DNA from: an uncultured Actinomycetes bacterium
Lineage (GTDB): Bacteria > Actinomycetota > Acidimicrobiia > Acidimicrobiales > Microtrichaceae
DNA: 40,081 nt
Reading direction: 5' to 3'
NCBI GenBank assembly: GCA_903873135.1
Contig: CAIQNH010000104.1
Coordinates: 1 to 40,081 of the forward strand
Of the stretch, positions 8,044-15,677 are shown piece after piece (the first letter of the stretch is position 1; each line of letters starts with the position of its first letter). The notes under the pieces are model-generated. The model searched no databases. It saw only the letters and a program-made list of their open reading frames with translations, and was not told where the DNA came from. The translations under genes were made by a program, and so were the position numbers.

Positions 8044-9069
8044 GTGGACGGGAGCGACACCCCTGCCGACGACGTCGGTGACCCGTCGGCCACGCTCCTC
8101 GCGGTGGTCGAGGCGGCGCTCGAGCCGCTCGGTTCCGACTGGGTGGAGCGAGCGGCCGCAGTGCTGCCGGACCTGCGTGCGGCGGTCGAGGCCCGGGCGA
8201 CGGCAGCGGCTGAGCTGCTCGACGGCCACGGCGTCGAGGCCGTGGCCCGGGTCCCCAAGAGTCGTCTCGCGGACCTGCAGCGTTGCGAGCGCTCGGCCCG
8301 GGCCCGGTACCTGCACCCCGACGACCGGGGGCCCGGTCGGGCGGCGCTCAGGGGTGTGGCGCTCGACCGGTTCGTCCTGCTCGCCGCCCAGGGGTCGCCG
8401 TTGTCAGCGCCGACTGCGGAACTCCTCTCCGTGCTCGACGCGCAGGGCGAGGAGGGGCTCTGCGACCAGGTGATCGAGGCGGTCGCCGAGGACCTCGCCG
8501 TGTTCGACGACCTGGTCGACCCGACGGAGGCGTGGCGTGACCTGCCCGACGAGTGGTGGCCGCGCCTGCAGTCGGCGGCCACGGCCTCGCTGGCCGGCGG
8601 GCGGATCGTGTGCTCGGGTCGACTCGACGCCGAGCTCGGTGGTCCGCTCGTCGGCCGTCCGGGAGTGGTGGTCGAGGTCAAGTCCGGAGCGCCGCGCCAG
8701 GCGCACGTCGAGGAGGTCGCGCTCTACGCCCTCCTGGTCGGCTGGCGGGACGGGGTGCCGCCGGCGCTGGTGGTCCGCTGGTACCCGTTCCACGGTGCGG
8801 CGGTCGCTCCGGTGGACGCGGGTTCGCTCTCGTCGGCCGCAGCTCGACTCGGTGACGCGGTGGAGACCTGGGCCCAGCTGCTCGTCGGCCGCACGCCGAG
8901 CGAGTCACCGGGTCCGTGGTGTCGCTGGTGTCCCGACGCCCCGACGTGCCCGAGCGCGGCCCCGGTCCAGGTGTCGGTCGGCGCGCCGACGTCCGCCGGG
9001 GGCCCTGCGGAGCTGCCGGAGGACGACGAGGTGGAGTGGGAGCCGCCGGACGACGGGGTGGGATCGTGA
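8044..9069 (+). CDS. PD-(D/E)XK nuclease with a C-terminal Fe-S cysteine trio
   Basis: 341 residues. The nuclease core has the order expected for RecB/AddB/Cas4-type nucleases: SRLADLQRCERSARARYL with Cys81; GRLDAEL with Asp195; VVEVKSG with Glu211 and Lys213; a following helix HVEEVALYALLVG; and WCRWCPDAPTC with Cys293, Cys296 and Cys302. One N-terminal Cys plus a C-terminal CX2CX5C is how these enzymes hold a [4Fe-4S] cluster around the active site. There is no helicase domain and none nearby. The end is an acidic tail. Start GTG 8044; a weak GATCAT element lies 6 bases upstream. It overlaps the next gene by GTGA. Confidence 0.82.
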   Translation: MDGSDTPADDVGDPSATLLAVVEAALEPLGSDWVERAAAVLPDLRAAVEARATAAAELLDGHGVEAVARVPKSRLADLQRCERSARARYLHPDDRGPGRAALRGVALDRFVLLAAQGSPLSAPTAELLSVLDAQGEEGLCDQVIEAVAEDLAVFDDLVDPTEAWRDLPDEWWPRLQSAATASLAGGRIVCSGRLDAELGGPLVGRPGVVVEVKSGAPRQAHVEEVALYALLVGWRDGVPPALVVRWYPFHGAAVAPVDAGSLSSAAARLGDAVETWAQLLVGRTPSESPGPWCRWCPDAPTCPSAAPVQVSVGAPTSAGGPAELPEDDEVEWEPPDDGVGS

Positions 9070-9938
9070 GCGCCGCCGGCGGGCCGGTCCCCCTCGAGGT
9101 CCGTCAGTCGTGGCTGTCGGACGCCCGATCGCACCTCGACGCCGAGCTCGAACGGGTGCTCGGTGACCGGTGGCGTCTGGACGGTCGGCGTCGACCACCA
9201 CGTCGCGAGTGGGTGACGATCTCCGACTTCGACGTCACCCAGCCGTGCGCCACCCGCTTCGCACGTCCCTCGGACGACGAGTCCTCCCCGTCGGTCACCA
9301 CACTCGTCACCCGGGCGCTCGCCAAGCTCGCGCTCGCCGAGTGGGACGGGGTCGAGCCCCCGGTCCGTGCGCTCGACCGCACGCTCGCAACGCTCGCCGA
9401 GCCTGCGTGGGTGGCCGAGGCGCTCGACGAGCTCGACTCGGCGGCCCGAGCGGCGGTTCGGGCGTCGGTCGAGGCCTGGATGGCCGACGTGCTCTCGTCG
9501 GTGCGTGGTCGCTCCGATCTCCGGTGGGAGGTCGAGCGGGCCCGGGTGGACGTGCCGGGTCGGTCGATCCGTCTGACCGCTGCGTGCGACGCCCGCCTCG
9601 GCGAGCGTCTCCGGCCCACGACGCTGCTCGTGCACTCCGGTCGCGTCCCCGACGAGCACCACGACCGGATCGTGGCCGGGTTCGTGGCGCTGGTCGTGAG
9701 CTTCTGGGCGCAGGCGGTCCCCGAACGGGTGCGGTGCTCGACCGCGGGGACGGGCACGACGCGGGCGGTGCCGATCACTCCCGAGGTGCTCGCCGTCGCC
9801 GTCGGGCGGATCGTGGACCTGGCGGCTGCTGTCGCCGAGCCCGAGACGGCTCCGCTGGCCCCCGGTGGGTGGTGCCGCTGGTGCCACCGGCTCGGCGAGT
9901 GTGAGCCCGGGCAGTCCCAGCTCGGCGGCTCGACGTGA
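9066..9938 (+). CDS. Degenerate paralogue of the upstream Fe-S nuclease
   Basis: 290 residues. It keeps the layout of the upstream protein: DFDVTQPCATRF with Cys61, an AACDARLG strand with Asp175, a strand LLVHSGRV, a helix, and WCRWCHRLGEC with Cys270, Cys273 and Cys279, giving the same CX2CX5C spacing. However, where the first protein has EVK (Glu211, Lys213), this one has LVH (Leu188, His190), so the metal-binding Glu and the catalytic Lys are missing. It is probably a structural or DNA-binding partner, as in heterodimeric nucleases. Its GTG start overlaps the upstream stop. Converges with the PI-PLC-like gene. Confidence 0.75.
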   Translation: MSAAGGPVPLEVRQSWLSDARSHLDAELERVLGDRWRLDGRRRPPRREWVTISDFDVTQPCATRFARPSDDESSPSVTTLVTRALAKLALAEWDGVEPPVRALDRTLATLAEPAWVAEALDELDSAARAAVRASVEAWMADVLSSVRGRSDLRWEVERARVDVPGRSIRLTAACDARLGERLRPTTLLVHSGRVPDEHHDRIVAGFVALVVSFWAQAVPERVRCSTAGTGTTRAVPITPEVLAVAVGRIVDLAAAVAEPETAPLAPGGWCRWCHRLGECEPGQSQLGGST

Positions 9939-9959
9939 ACCGAGGATCGTCCGGGTGAC

Positions 9960-11126
9960 TCAGGGGCGGGGCTCGACGAGCGCCGCCGGTTGGCAGGCCG
10001 ACCCGCTGGCGAGCACCGGGTTGCACCGGGCCTGCGCCCGCGTCGGGAACTCCACGACGTAGCCGCTGCCCAGTTTGGCCTCACCCCGGGGGAAGTCCGT
10101 GTGGACGATCTGGGCACCCGACGCCAGCGCGGCCGCTCGCTGCGCCGGACTCGGGGTGACCACGTCGGCGTCGGCTCGGGTCCGGACCATGTAGCCCTGC
10201 TCGACGAGCGATCGGATCTGGCTCCCGTCGCCGGGATCGTTGAGCTTCAACAGGGCGCCGTGGGGCTCGCCCTGGCCGCCGCTCGTGAAGATCAGCGCGT
10301 CCTGCAGGTTGGGGTGCAGGTCCAGGTAACGGTCCTGGACGGCGCCGTCGTTGTCGAGGAAGAGCAGGAACCGACCGCGGGTGTCGGCCACGCTCGGCCA
10401 GCCGGAGGTGGTCACCGCAGTGGCCAGGTCGGGCGCCGTACCCCGCACCTCGTCGGGGGTGACGAGCCGATCCCCGATGACCGATCGGATCTCGTCCTCG
10501 AGGATCGTCAACTGTGCGGCGTCGAACGGCTGGATCGGCGTCACGTCGAACGGGCTCGGAAGGGTGTCCTCCTTGAGCTCCAGGTTGATCACGATCGGCA
10601 GGTGGTCCGGGTTGGCGTCCGAGAACGCACGGAGCTGGGTCAGGCACCGCACCAGGGTGGGGCAGGTCGAGATGTAGTTGATCTCCTGGATGTGCAGGAC
10701 CTTGGTTCCGGGCTGGTCCACGCCCGTGGGGTAGGGCTCGTTCAGGAGCTGGGCGGCGAGCGGACGGCTGAACCGTCCACCGGTCGGGTCGGCGAACAGG
10801 TCGAGCTCGAAGGTCCGGAGGCCGGAGGCGAGCTGGTCGGGCAGCGGACGGTGCGAGTAGTTCAGCTGTGCTGGATCCAGGTCGGAGCCCTCGAGCTCCG
10901 GGAAGATCCCGGCGCCGACCGTGAGCGCGTTGATCAGGCCGAGGGACGGACCCAGGATGTAGGAGTTGTGCGTCCCGAGGAACTGGACCTCGTTGAGACG
11001 GACCAGGTCGTCGCCGACCGGCGCGGCGGCCTCCTCAGGTGGTGGGGGGACGCAGGCCACGACCAGCGCGACCAGCGAAGCGACCACCGCCCCTGACGTC
11101 CACCGAACAAACTGGCGACTCCGCAC
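9960..11126 (-). CDS. PI-PLC-like (Ca2+-dependent) phosphodiesterase lipoprotein
   Basis: 388 residues with a lipoprotein signal (VRSRQFVRW, hydrophobic core, lipobox VVAC at about residue 25, then VPPPP). The mature part resembles the calcium-dependent phosphatidylinositol phospholipase C family (PI-PLC-C1 type): FLGTHNSYIL carries the first catalytic His, TFELDLFADP the metal-binding acidic pair, VLHIQEINY the second His, and NLELKED a further acidic motif. It likely acts on a phosphodiester-containing lipid or glycan outside the cell. The GTG at 11126 is preceded by GGAGG; an in-frame GTG at 11168 would spoil the signal peptide. Confidence 0.83.
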   Translation of the reverse strand: MRSRQFVRWTSGAVVASLVALVVACVPPPPEEAAAPVGDDLVRLNEVQFLGTHNSYILGPSLGLINALTVGAGIFPELEGSDLDPAQLNYSHRPLPDQLASGLRTFELDLFADPTGGRFSRPLAAQLLNEPYPTGVDQPGTKVLHIQEINYISTCPTLVRCLTQLRAFSDANPDHLPIVINLELKEDTLPSPFDVTPIQPFDAAQLTILEDEIRSVIGDRLVTPDEVRGTAPDLATAVTTSGWPSVADTRGRFLLFLDNDGAVQDRYLDLHPNLQDALIFTSGGQGEPHGALLKLNDPGDGSQIRSLVEQGYMVRTRADADVVTPSPAQRAAALASGAQIVHTDFPRGEAKLGSGYVVEFPTRAQARCNPVLASGSACQPAALVEPRP

Positions 11127-11244
11127 CGGCACCTCCGTCGTCGGCACACATGGTCGCCCGTCGTCCACTGGAGCGCAAGGAGGCGTTCATCCCGGGTTCA
11201 CCCGCCGCGGGTCGTCCGGAGGTCGTTCGCCATCCGGTGCGGCC

Positions 11245-11706
11245 TCAGCCCTCGTCGGGCGGCGATCCGACGACGTGGATCAGGTCGCCAGTGGCCACGA
11301 GCACCGCCGAGGCGGTCCGGACCTCGACCTCGCAGAACACCACCCGGGTGCCCCTGCGGACCACCCAGCCCTCGGCGACGAGGTCCTCGGAGCGGACGGG
11401 CTGGAGGTAGCGGACCGACATCTCGATCGTCGAGTAGATGCGACGGTCGTGGTACGCCGTACCGATGGCGGGCACGACCGTCGAGTCGACCAGCGTGGCG
11501 ATGGCCCCGCCGTGCATCAGGCCGGTCGGCTGGTTCAGCTCGGCTCGCCACGGCAGGCGCATGCGGGCGTAGTCACGGCGGAGCTCGTCGACCTCGATCC
11601 CCACCAGATTGGGGAACCACTGCTCGTTCGGTCCGCCGAACCGGGCCCACCGCTCGAGCACCGACGGCGGGAGGAGGTCGAACTGCTCGGATCGCCAGGA
11701 CGTCAC
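11245..11706 (-). CDS. PaaI-type hotdog thioesterase
   Basis: 153 residues, a single hotdog fold. The catalytic region is TGLMHGGAIATLVDSTV, the HGG...D pattern of PaaI/YbgC-like acyl-CoA thioesterases, followed by MSVRYLQPVRSEDLVAEGWVVRRG and VFCEVEVRTASAVLVATG. It hydrolyses acyl- or aryl-CoA thioesters; the position next to a thiolase suggests a catabolic acyl-CoA. The GTG at 11706 is favoured because CACAAT, a NAnnnT -10-like hexamer, ends 6 bases upstream; the longer open frame is Arg-rich read-through. Divergent from the thiolase at 11858. Confidence 0.82.
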   Translation of the reverse strand: MTSWRSEQFDLLPPSVLERWARFGGPNEQWFPNLVGIEVDELRRDYARMRLPWRAELNQPTGLMHGGAIATLVDSTVVPAIGTAYHDRRIYSTIEMSVRYLQPVRSEDLVAEGWVVRRGTRVVFCEVEVRTASAVLVATGDLIHVVGSPPDEG

Positions 11707-11809
11707 GGCGAGATTGTGCCCGACCTGGCGGCGGCGCGCCCGGAGGATTCCGTTCGGTCGGGGGTCGGCCCGGATGCGACGACGGGGCCTCCCCGCCCGT
11801 AGCGTGTGC

Positions 11810-11815
11810 TCCTCG
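11810..11815 (+). promoter_or_regulatory. -10 element of the FadA6-like thiolase gene
   Basis: TAGCGT has the same form as the leaderless elements in the window, but here it precedes a 42-base stretch with a GGAGGAG ribosome binding site, so this message has a short leader. Confidence 0.4.
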
Positions 11816-11857
11816 AACCGTCGCCGGTGACGGCGGCACCACACCTCCGGAGGAGTC

Positions 11858-13006
11858 ATGGCCGAGGCCTACATCATCGACGCCGTCCGCACGCCGGTCG
11901 GCAAGCGCGGCGGGTCGCTCTCGCAGATCCACCCGGCGGACCTCGGCGCACACACGCTGCGGGCGCTGGTCGAGCGGACCGGGGTGGACCCGGGCGCGAT
12001 CGACGACGTGGTCATGGGGTGCCTCGACACGATCGGTTCGCAGGCGGGTGACATCGCCCGGACGGCGTGGCTCGCCGCAGGGCTGCCCGAGCACGTGCCC
12101 GGCACCACGGTGGACCGGCAGTGCGGCTCCTCGCAGCAGGCGGTCCACTTCGCCGCCCAGGGAGTGATGTCGGGGACGCAGGACCTCGTCGTCGCTGCCG
12201 GCGTGCAGAACATGTCGAGGATCCCGATCAGCTCGGCGATGCTCGTGGCCGAGCAGTTCGGTGACCCGGATCCGTTCTCCGGATCCACCGGCTGGGTGGA
12301 GCGCTACGGCGACCAGGAGATCAGCCAGTTCCGAGGAGCGGACCTGATCGCCGAACGCTGGGACGTCACGCGGGAGGACATGGAGGAGTTCGCGATGGAG
12401 TCCCACCGTCGCGCCATCACGGCCACGGCAGAGGGACGCTTCGAGGGCGAGATCGTGGAGCTCGCCGGCCTGTCGGTCGACGAGGGCCCCCGCGAGCCGA
12501 ACCCGGAGAAGATCGCATCGCTCCCGACGCTGCGGCCGGACGGCCGGATCACCGCTGCCGTCGCCTCGCAGATCTCCGACGCATCGGCAGCCATGCTGGT
12601 CGCCTCGGAGCGTGCGGTCGCCGACCACGGACTGACGCCGCGGGCCCGGATCCACCACCTGTCGGTCCTGGCCGACGACCCGGTGTTCATGCTGTCGGCT
12701 CCCATCCCGGCCACCCGTCGGGCGCTCGAGCGTGCCGGCATGTCGCTGGACGAGATCGACCTGGTCGAGATCAACGAGGCGTTCGCCCCGGTCGTGCTGG
12801 CGTGGGCCAAGGAGCTCGACGCCGACCTGGACCGGGTCAACGTCAACGGTGGGGCGATCGCGCTCGGCCACCCCCTGGGGGCGACGGGCGTCCGCCTCAT
12901 GACGACGCTGCTCTCCGAGCTCGAGCGCACAGGCGGCCGCTACGGCCTCCAGACCATGTGCGAGGGCGGGGGCCAGGCGAACGTCACGATCATCGAGCGG
13001 CTCTGA
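11858..13006 (+). CDS. fadA6: Acetyl-CoA acyltransferase, FadA6-like thiolase
   Basis: 382 residues, a complete thiolase. The nucleophile Cys is in DRQCGSSQQAV (about residue 90), the NEAFA motif carries Asn/Glu, the catalytic His is in GGAIALGHPLGATG, and the second Cys in TMCEGGGQAN. Segments such as NMSRIPISSAM, RYGDQEISQFRGA and CEGGGQANVTIIERL closely resemble mycobacterial FadA6, the thiolase placed in degradation of the steroid C/D rings. That match is from memory, so a general acetyl-CoA acetyltransferase remains possible. GGAGGAG precedes the ATG. The last codons lie inside a tandem duplication. Confidence 0.85.
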   Translation: MAEAYIIDAVRTPVGKRGGSLSQIHPADLGAHTLRALVERTGVDPGAIDDVVMGCLDTIGSQAGDIARTAWLAAGLPEHVPGTTVDRQCGSSQQAVHFAAQGVMSGTQDLVVAAGVQNMSRIPISSAMLVAEQFGDPDPFSGSTGWVERYGDQEISQFRGADLIAERWDVTREDMEEFAMESHRRAITATAEGRFEGEIVELAGLSVDEGPREPNPEKIASLPTLRPDGRITAAVASQISDASAAMLVASERAVADHGLTPRARIHHLSVLADDPVFMLSAPIPATRRALERAGMSLDEIDLVEINEAFAPVVLAWAKELDADLDRVNVNGGAIALGHPLGATGVRLMTTLLSELERTGGRYGLQTMCEGGGQANVTIIERL

Positions 13007-13109
13007 CCGAACGTTCGCCGTCCGAGCGGAGCGAGGACCAGTGAGGGAGCGAACGTCACGATCATCGAGCGGCTATGACCGAACGTTCGCCGTCCGAGCG
13101 GAGCGAGGA
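12977..13109 (+). repeat. Two direct copies of 61 bp at the thiolase 3' end
   Basis: Positions 12977-13037 and 13049-13109 are identical except for one base (C in the first copy, A in the second, in the GGCT-C/A-TGACC part). They are 11 bases apart, a period of 72. The first copy includes the codons for the last eight thiolase residues and the stop. Each copy contains the 10-bp palindrome CGAACGTTCG (13008-13017 and 13080-13089). The single change turns CTCTGA into CTATGA, creating an ATG that opens a 17-codon frame ending at 13127. Confidence 0.95.
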
Positions 13110-13287
13110 ACCTCCGCGTTTTCCTTGAGTGTCGCCGGGTCCTGCCGATGAGTTGGTCGGGAACACCCGGGCAGCAGCCGTGCCGGATCCCGCCGTCCGG
13201 CGGTCCGGCCGGCTCGCCCACCTCCGGGGCCGGCGGACCGTGCTCCGGCTCGCTCCGGTGGCGCCCGGTCCGACCGAGGACGGCACG

Positions 13288-13974
13288 TTGAGCGAGGACG
13301 ACCCGAACACGGAGGCGAGCGACCAGCTCGCCGGATGGTTCCTCGATCCGACCTCGCTCGCCGAACCCGATCGGCGTCAGGAGATCGTCACCGGACTGAC
13401 CCTGCTCGTGGCCGACCCCGACAGCTCGACCGCGGCCACCGTGGCGAGCCTCGCCGGGACGCTCGCGGGCGTGTTCCGTCTCGACGTGGTGGCGGCGGGG
13501 GAGTCAGCCGGGACCTGGGGTCAGGAGCTGGGTGCCCGGTTCGAGGAGCTGGGTGTCCGTCACCGCATCGTGGCGACCTCCTCGGGTGGTCCGACGGCGC
13601 TCGCTGCGGCGGCGGCGGTGGCGAGCGGAGAGTTCGCCGTGGTGCTCCGCGGGGACCTGCCCGACCTGTCCCAACTGGTGCCCGGCCTGCTCAGGGTGTG
13701 GATCGACGGCGGCGACGCCCTGGTGCTCCCGGTCGCTGGTTCCGTGCCCGAGGTCGACCCGGACGCGGTGGTGCCCGAGCTGGTGGCCGGACACGTCGTG
13801 GATCTGCTGGGTCTCCGTCCCGAGGGTGCCCGGGGGGCGCTCGTCGTCCGACGCTGGCTGGTGCAGCGCCTCACGGAGGGACTCGGCGACGTGGCCGACC
13901 CGTCCACGGAGATCCTCGACCGGCTCCACAGCGTCGGGGCCGTCCTCGTCGAGCTGGTCGTCGGACCGGGCTGA
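13288..13974 (+). CDS. Degenerate GT2-like (GT-A fold) protein
   Basis: 228 residues. The middle follows the plan of a family 2 glycosyltransferase: a first strand TLLVADPDSSTAATVASLAG, a second RLDVVAAGES, then RHRIVATSSGG, a helix with ALAAAAAVASGEFAVVL, and the position of the DXD metal motif filled by RGDLPD instead of DADLPD. A GDALVLPVAG strand follows. Loss of the first Asp suggests no normal transferase activity. The start is unsure: TTG 13288 has GAGGA upstream, while GTG codons at 13129 and 13258 are in frame. The stretch 13110-13287 shows nothing else clear. Confidence 0.6.
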   Translation: MSEDDPNTEASDQLAGWFLDPTSLAEPDRRQEIVTGLTLLVADPDSSTAATVASLAGTLAGVFRLDVVAAGESAGTWGQELGARFEELGVRHRIVATSSGGPTALAAAAAVASGEFAVVLRGDLPDLSQLVPGLLRVWIDGGDALVLPVAGSVPEVDPDAVVPELVAGHVVDLLGLRPEGARGALVVRRWLVQRLTEGLGDVADPSTEILDRLHSVGAVLVELVVGPG

Positions 13975-13983
13975 TCCCCCGGG

Positions 13984-14007
13984 CCGACTGGAACGCGTTC
14001 CAGTCGG
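13984..14007. promoter_or_regulatory. 24-bp perfect palindrome, KstR-type operator
   Basis: The palindrome is perfect over 24 bases. Its core TGGAACGCGTTCCA (13989-14002) fits the published KstR consensus TnnAACnnGTTnnA at every fixed position. It ends 6 bases before the -10 hexamer of the acyl-CoA dehydrogenase gene, so a bound protein would cover the -35 region. It starts 10 bases after the stop of the upstream gene. Confidence 0.75.
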
Positions 14008-14013
14008 GGGACG

Positions 14014-14019
14014 TACGAT
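14014..14019 (+). promoter_or_regulatory. Leaderless -10 element of the acyl-CoA dehydrogenase gene
   Basis: TACGAT ends 6 bases before the GTG at 14026. No Shine-Dalgarno sequence is present. Confidence 0.6.
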
Positions 14020-14025
14020 CCGGCC

Positions 14026-15276
14026 GTGGACTTCGACGACACCCCGGAGCTCGCTGCGTTCCGCGCCGAGGTCCGGGCCTTCCTGGACGAGCACGCCGAG
14101 CTGCGACGGGGCGACGACAGCGACTGGTCCCGGCACGGGGCCTCCACCGACGAGGAGGTCGCCACCGACTACCGACGTCGCTGCCGGGAGTGGCAGCAGC
14201 TCCTGCACCGCGAGGGTTGGGCGGGCATCACGTGGCCGACGGCCTTCGGGGGCCGCGGCGGCACCCCGGCGCAGCAGGTGGTGTTCAACCAGGAGCTCGC
14301 CCGCTACGACGCCACCGCCGGGTTCATCACCGCCGCCCAGGCGCTCGTCGGTCCGACGCTCATGCGTCACGGGAGTCCCGAGCAGCAGGCTCGCCACCTC
14401 GGTCCGTTGCTGTCGGGCGCGGAGTGGTGGTGCCAGCTCTTCTCGGAGCCGGGTGCCGGCTCCGACCTGGCGTCGTTGTCGACCCGGGCGGTGCTGTCCG
14501 AGGGCACGGGTGCCGACGGCGGTGACGAGTGGGTGGTCGACGGTCAGAAGGTGTGGACGTCGAACGCGCAGTACGCGGACTTCGGGATCCTCGTGGCCCG
14601 GACGGATCCGGAGGTCCCGAAGCACGAGGGGCTCACCTTCTTCATCCTCGACATGTCGAGCGAGGGGGTCGAGGTCCGTCCCCTCGTCCAGGCGCAGGGC
14701 GTGGCCCACTTCAACGAGGTGTTCCTGACGGAGGTCCGGATCCCGGCGGCGAACGTGGTGGGCGAGGTCGGCGACGGGTGGCGCGTGGCGCGCACCACGC
14801 TCCGGAGCGAGAGCTCGATGATCTCGGGAGCGGGTCAGGCCACACCCTTCACCGCCGTGCTCGACCTGGCGCGACGCCGGGGGCTGACCGACGACCCCGT
14901 GGTGCGTCAGCGGCTCGCCGGTGTCTACACCGACGAGCTGGTCCTGCGCTGGATGGGCTGGCGCTCCCAGACGGCGGTGATGCAGGGCCGCCACGACCTG
15001 GCGCTGCACGGCTCGCTGCTCAAGAACTTCTTCACCCGGTCGTTCCGTCGCAAGGTGGAGCTCGCCGTGGACGTGGAGGGAGCCGAGGGGCTGCTCTGGG
15101 ACGACGCCGAGGGCAGCGGTTTCTGGCAGTACCAGTTCCTCAACCAGTTCGCGTCGCGCATCGGCGGTGGCACCGACGAGGTCCACCGCAACAACCTGGG
15201 CGAGCAGGTGCTGGGGCTGCCGAGGGAACCGAGTGCCGACCGGGACCTGCCCTGGTCGCAGACCACCCGGGCCTGA
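14026..15276 (+). CDS. Acyl-CoA dehydrogenase (FadE type)
   Basis: 416 residues, FAD-dependent flavoenzyme that makes the alpha,beta double bond in an acyl-CoA. Typical segments: GWAGITWPTAFGGRGG, QLFSEPGAGSDLASL (FAD/substrate contact), VDGQKVWTSNAQYADFGILVART, and the C-terminal GGTDEVHRNNLGEQVLGLPRE. The length and style match the mycobacterial FadE proteins of steroid side-chain and ring degradation. The KstR-like palindrome directly upstream supports a steroid or complex-lipid substrate, by inference. GTG 14026 is fixed by the TACGAT element. A 5-bp hairpin (15272-15284) overlaps its stop and the stop of the convergent LapA-like gene. Confidence 0.9.
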   Translation: MDFDDTPELAAFRAEVRAFLDEHAELRRGDDSDWSRHGASTDEEVATDYRRRCREWQQLLHREGWAGITWPTAFGGRGGTPAQQVVFNQELARYDATAGFITAAQALVGPTLMRHGSPEQQARHLGPLLSGAEWWCQLFSEPGAGSDLASLSTRAVLSEGTGADGGDEWVVDGQKVWTSNAQYADFGILVARTDPEVPKHEGLTFFILDMSSEGVEVRPLVQAQGVAHFNEVFLTEVRIPAANVVGEVGDGWRVARTTLRSESSMISGAGQATPFTAVLDLARRRGLTDDPVVRQRLAGVYTDELVLRWMGWRSQTAVMQGRHDLALHGSLLKNFFTRSFRRKVELAVDVEGAEGLLWDDAEGSGFWQYQFLNQFASRIGGGTDEVHRNNLGEQVLGLPREPSADRDLPWSQTTRA

Positions 15277-15279
15277 TCG

Positions 15280-15543
15280 TCAGGAGTCGCGGTACCGACG
15301 CTTGGTGCGTCGGACGCCGACGGTCAGCCCGACGAGGAACCCGACGAGCGCCGTCCCGGCGAGCACGATCCACAGGGGCATCTCGACGCTCGTCACGACG
15401 AAGTTGATGGCGGTCGGGTCGGCGTTCGCCACGATGAACACCACGAGGAGGACGGCGAGCACCAGCACGCCGATCTGCTTGGGAGTGGGCCGGAACCCCG
15501 CCTGCTCCTCGTCGCTCGGATTCTGCCGCTGCGGGTTGTCCAT
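15280..15543 (-). CDS. LapA-domain small membrane protein
   Basis: 87 residues with two transmembrane segments (IGVLVLAVLLVVFIVANAD and PLWIVLAGTALVGFLVGLTV) separated by the short loop PTAINFVVTSVEM, then a basic C-terminus GVRRTKRRYRDS. This is the layout of the LapA domain (DUF1049). In proteobacteria LapA works in lipopolysaccharide assembly; in actinobacteria the role is unknown. The soluble N-terminus is polar (NPQRQNPSDEEQ). ATG 15543 was chosen; a GTG at 15546 is adjacent, with AGGAG upstream. Confidence 0.78.
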   Translation of the reverse strand: MDNPQRQNPSDEEQAGFRPTPKQIGVLVLAVLLVVFIVANADPTAINFVVTSVEMPLWIVLAGTALVGFLVGLTVGVRRTKRRYRDS

Positions 15544-15677
15544 CACGTCGGCACGCTCCTGGGTCGTGGAGGCCGCGCAGGTGCGGCCCGGTCCGGTACC
15601 CCGAGACGTTAGGACGTGGTCCCCTCCGCCGCGTCGACCGTCCGGTCGGGCCGTCGACCGAGCAGCGCCACCGGCGC

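Noticed and set aside
8044-9938. AddAB or Cas4 system
   Set aside because: The Fe-S nuclease layout resembles AddB and Cas4, but there is no helicase, Chi-recognition domain, cas1 or cas2 in the window, so neither name was given.
12977-13109. CRISPR-like repeat
   Set aside because: Only two copies, with an 11-base spacer, and the first copy is coding sequence of the thiolase. No cas genes; the nuclease at 8044 has a Cas4-like layout but no array nearby.
15272-15284. CCTGA-TCG-TCAGG as a third copy of the operator
   Set aside because: The arms lack the inner CG of CTGACG-N3-CGTCAG and the site overlaps two stop codons; it is at best a small terminator hairpin.
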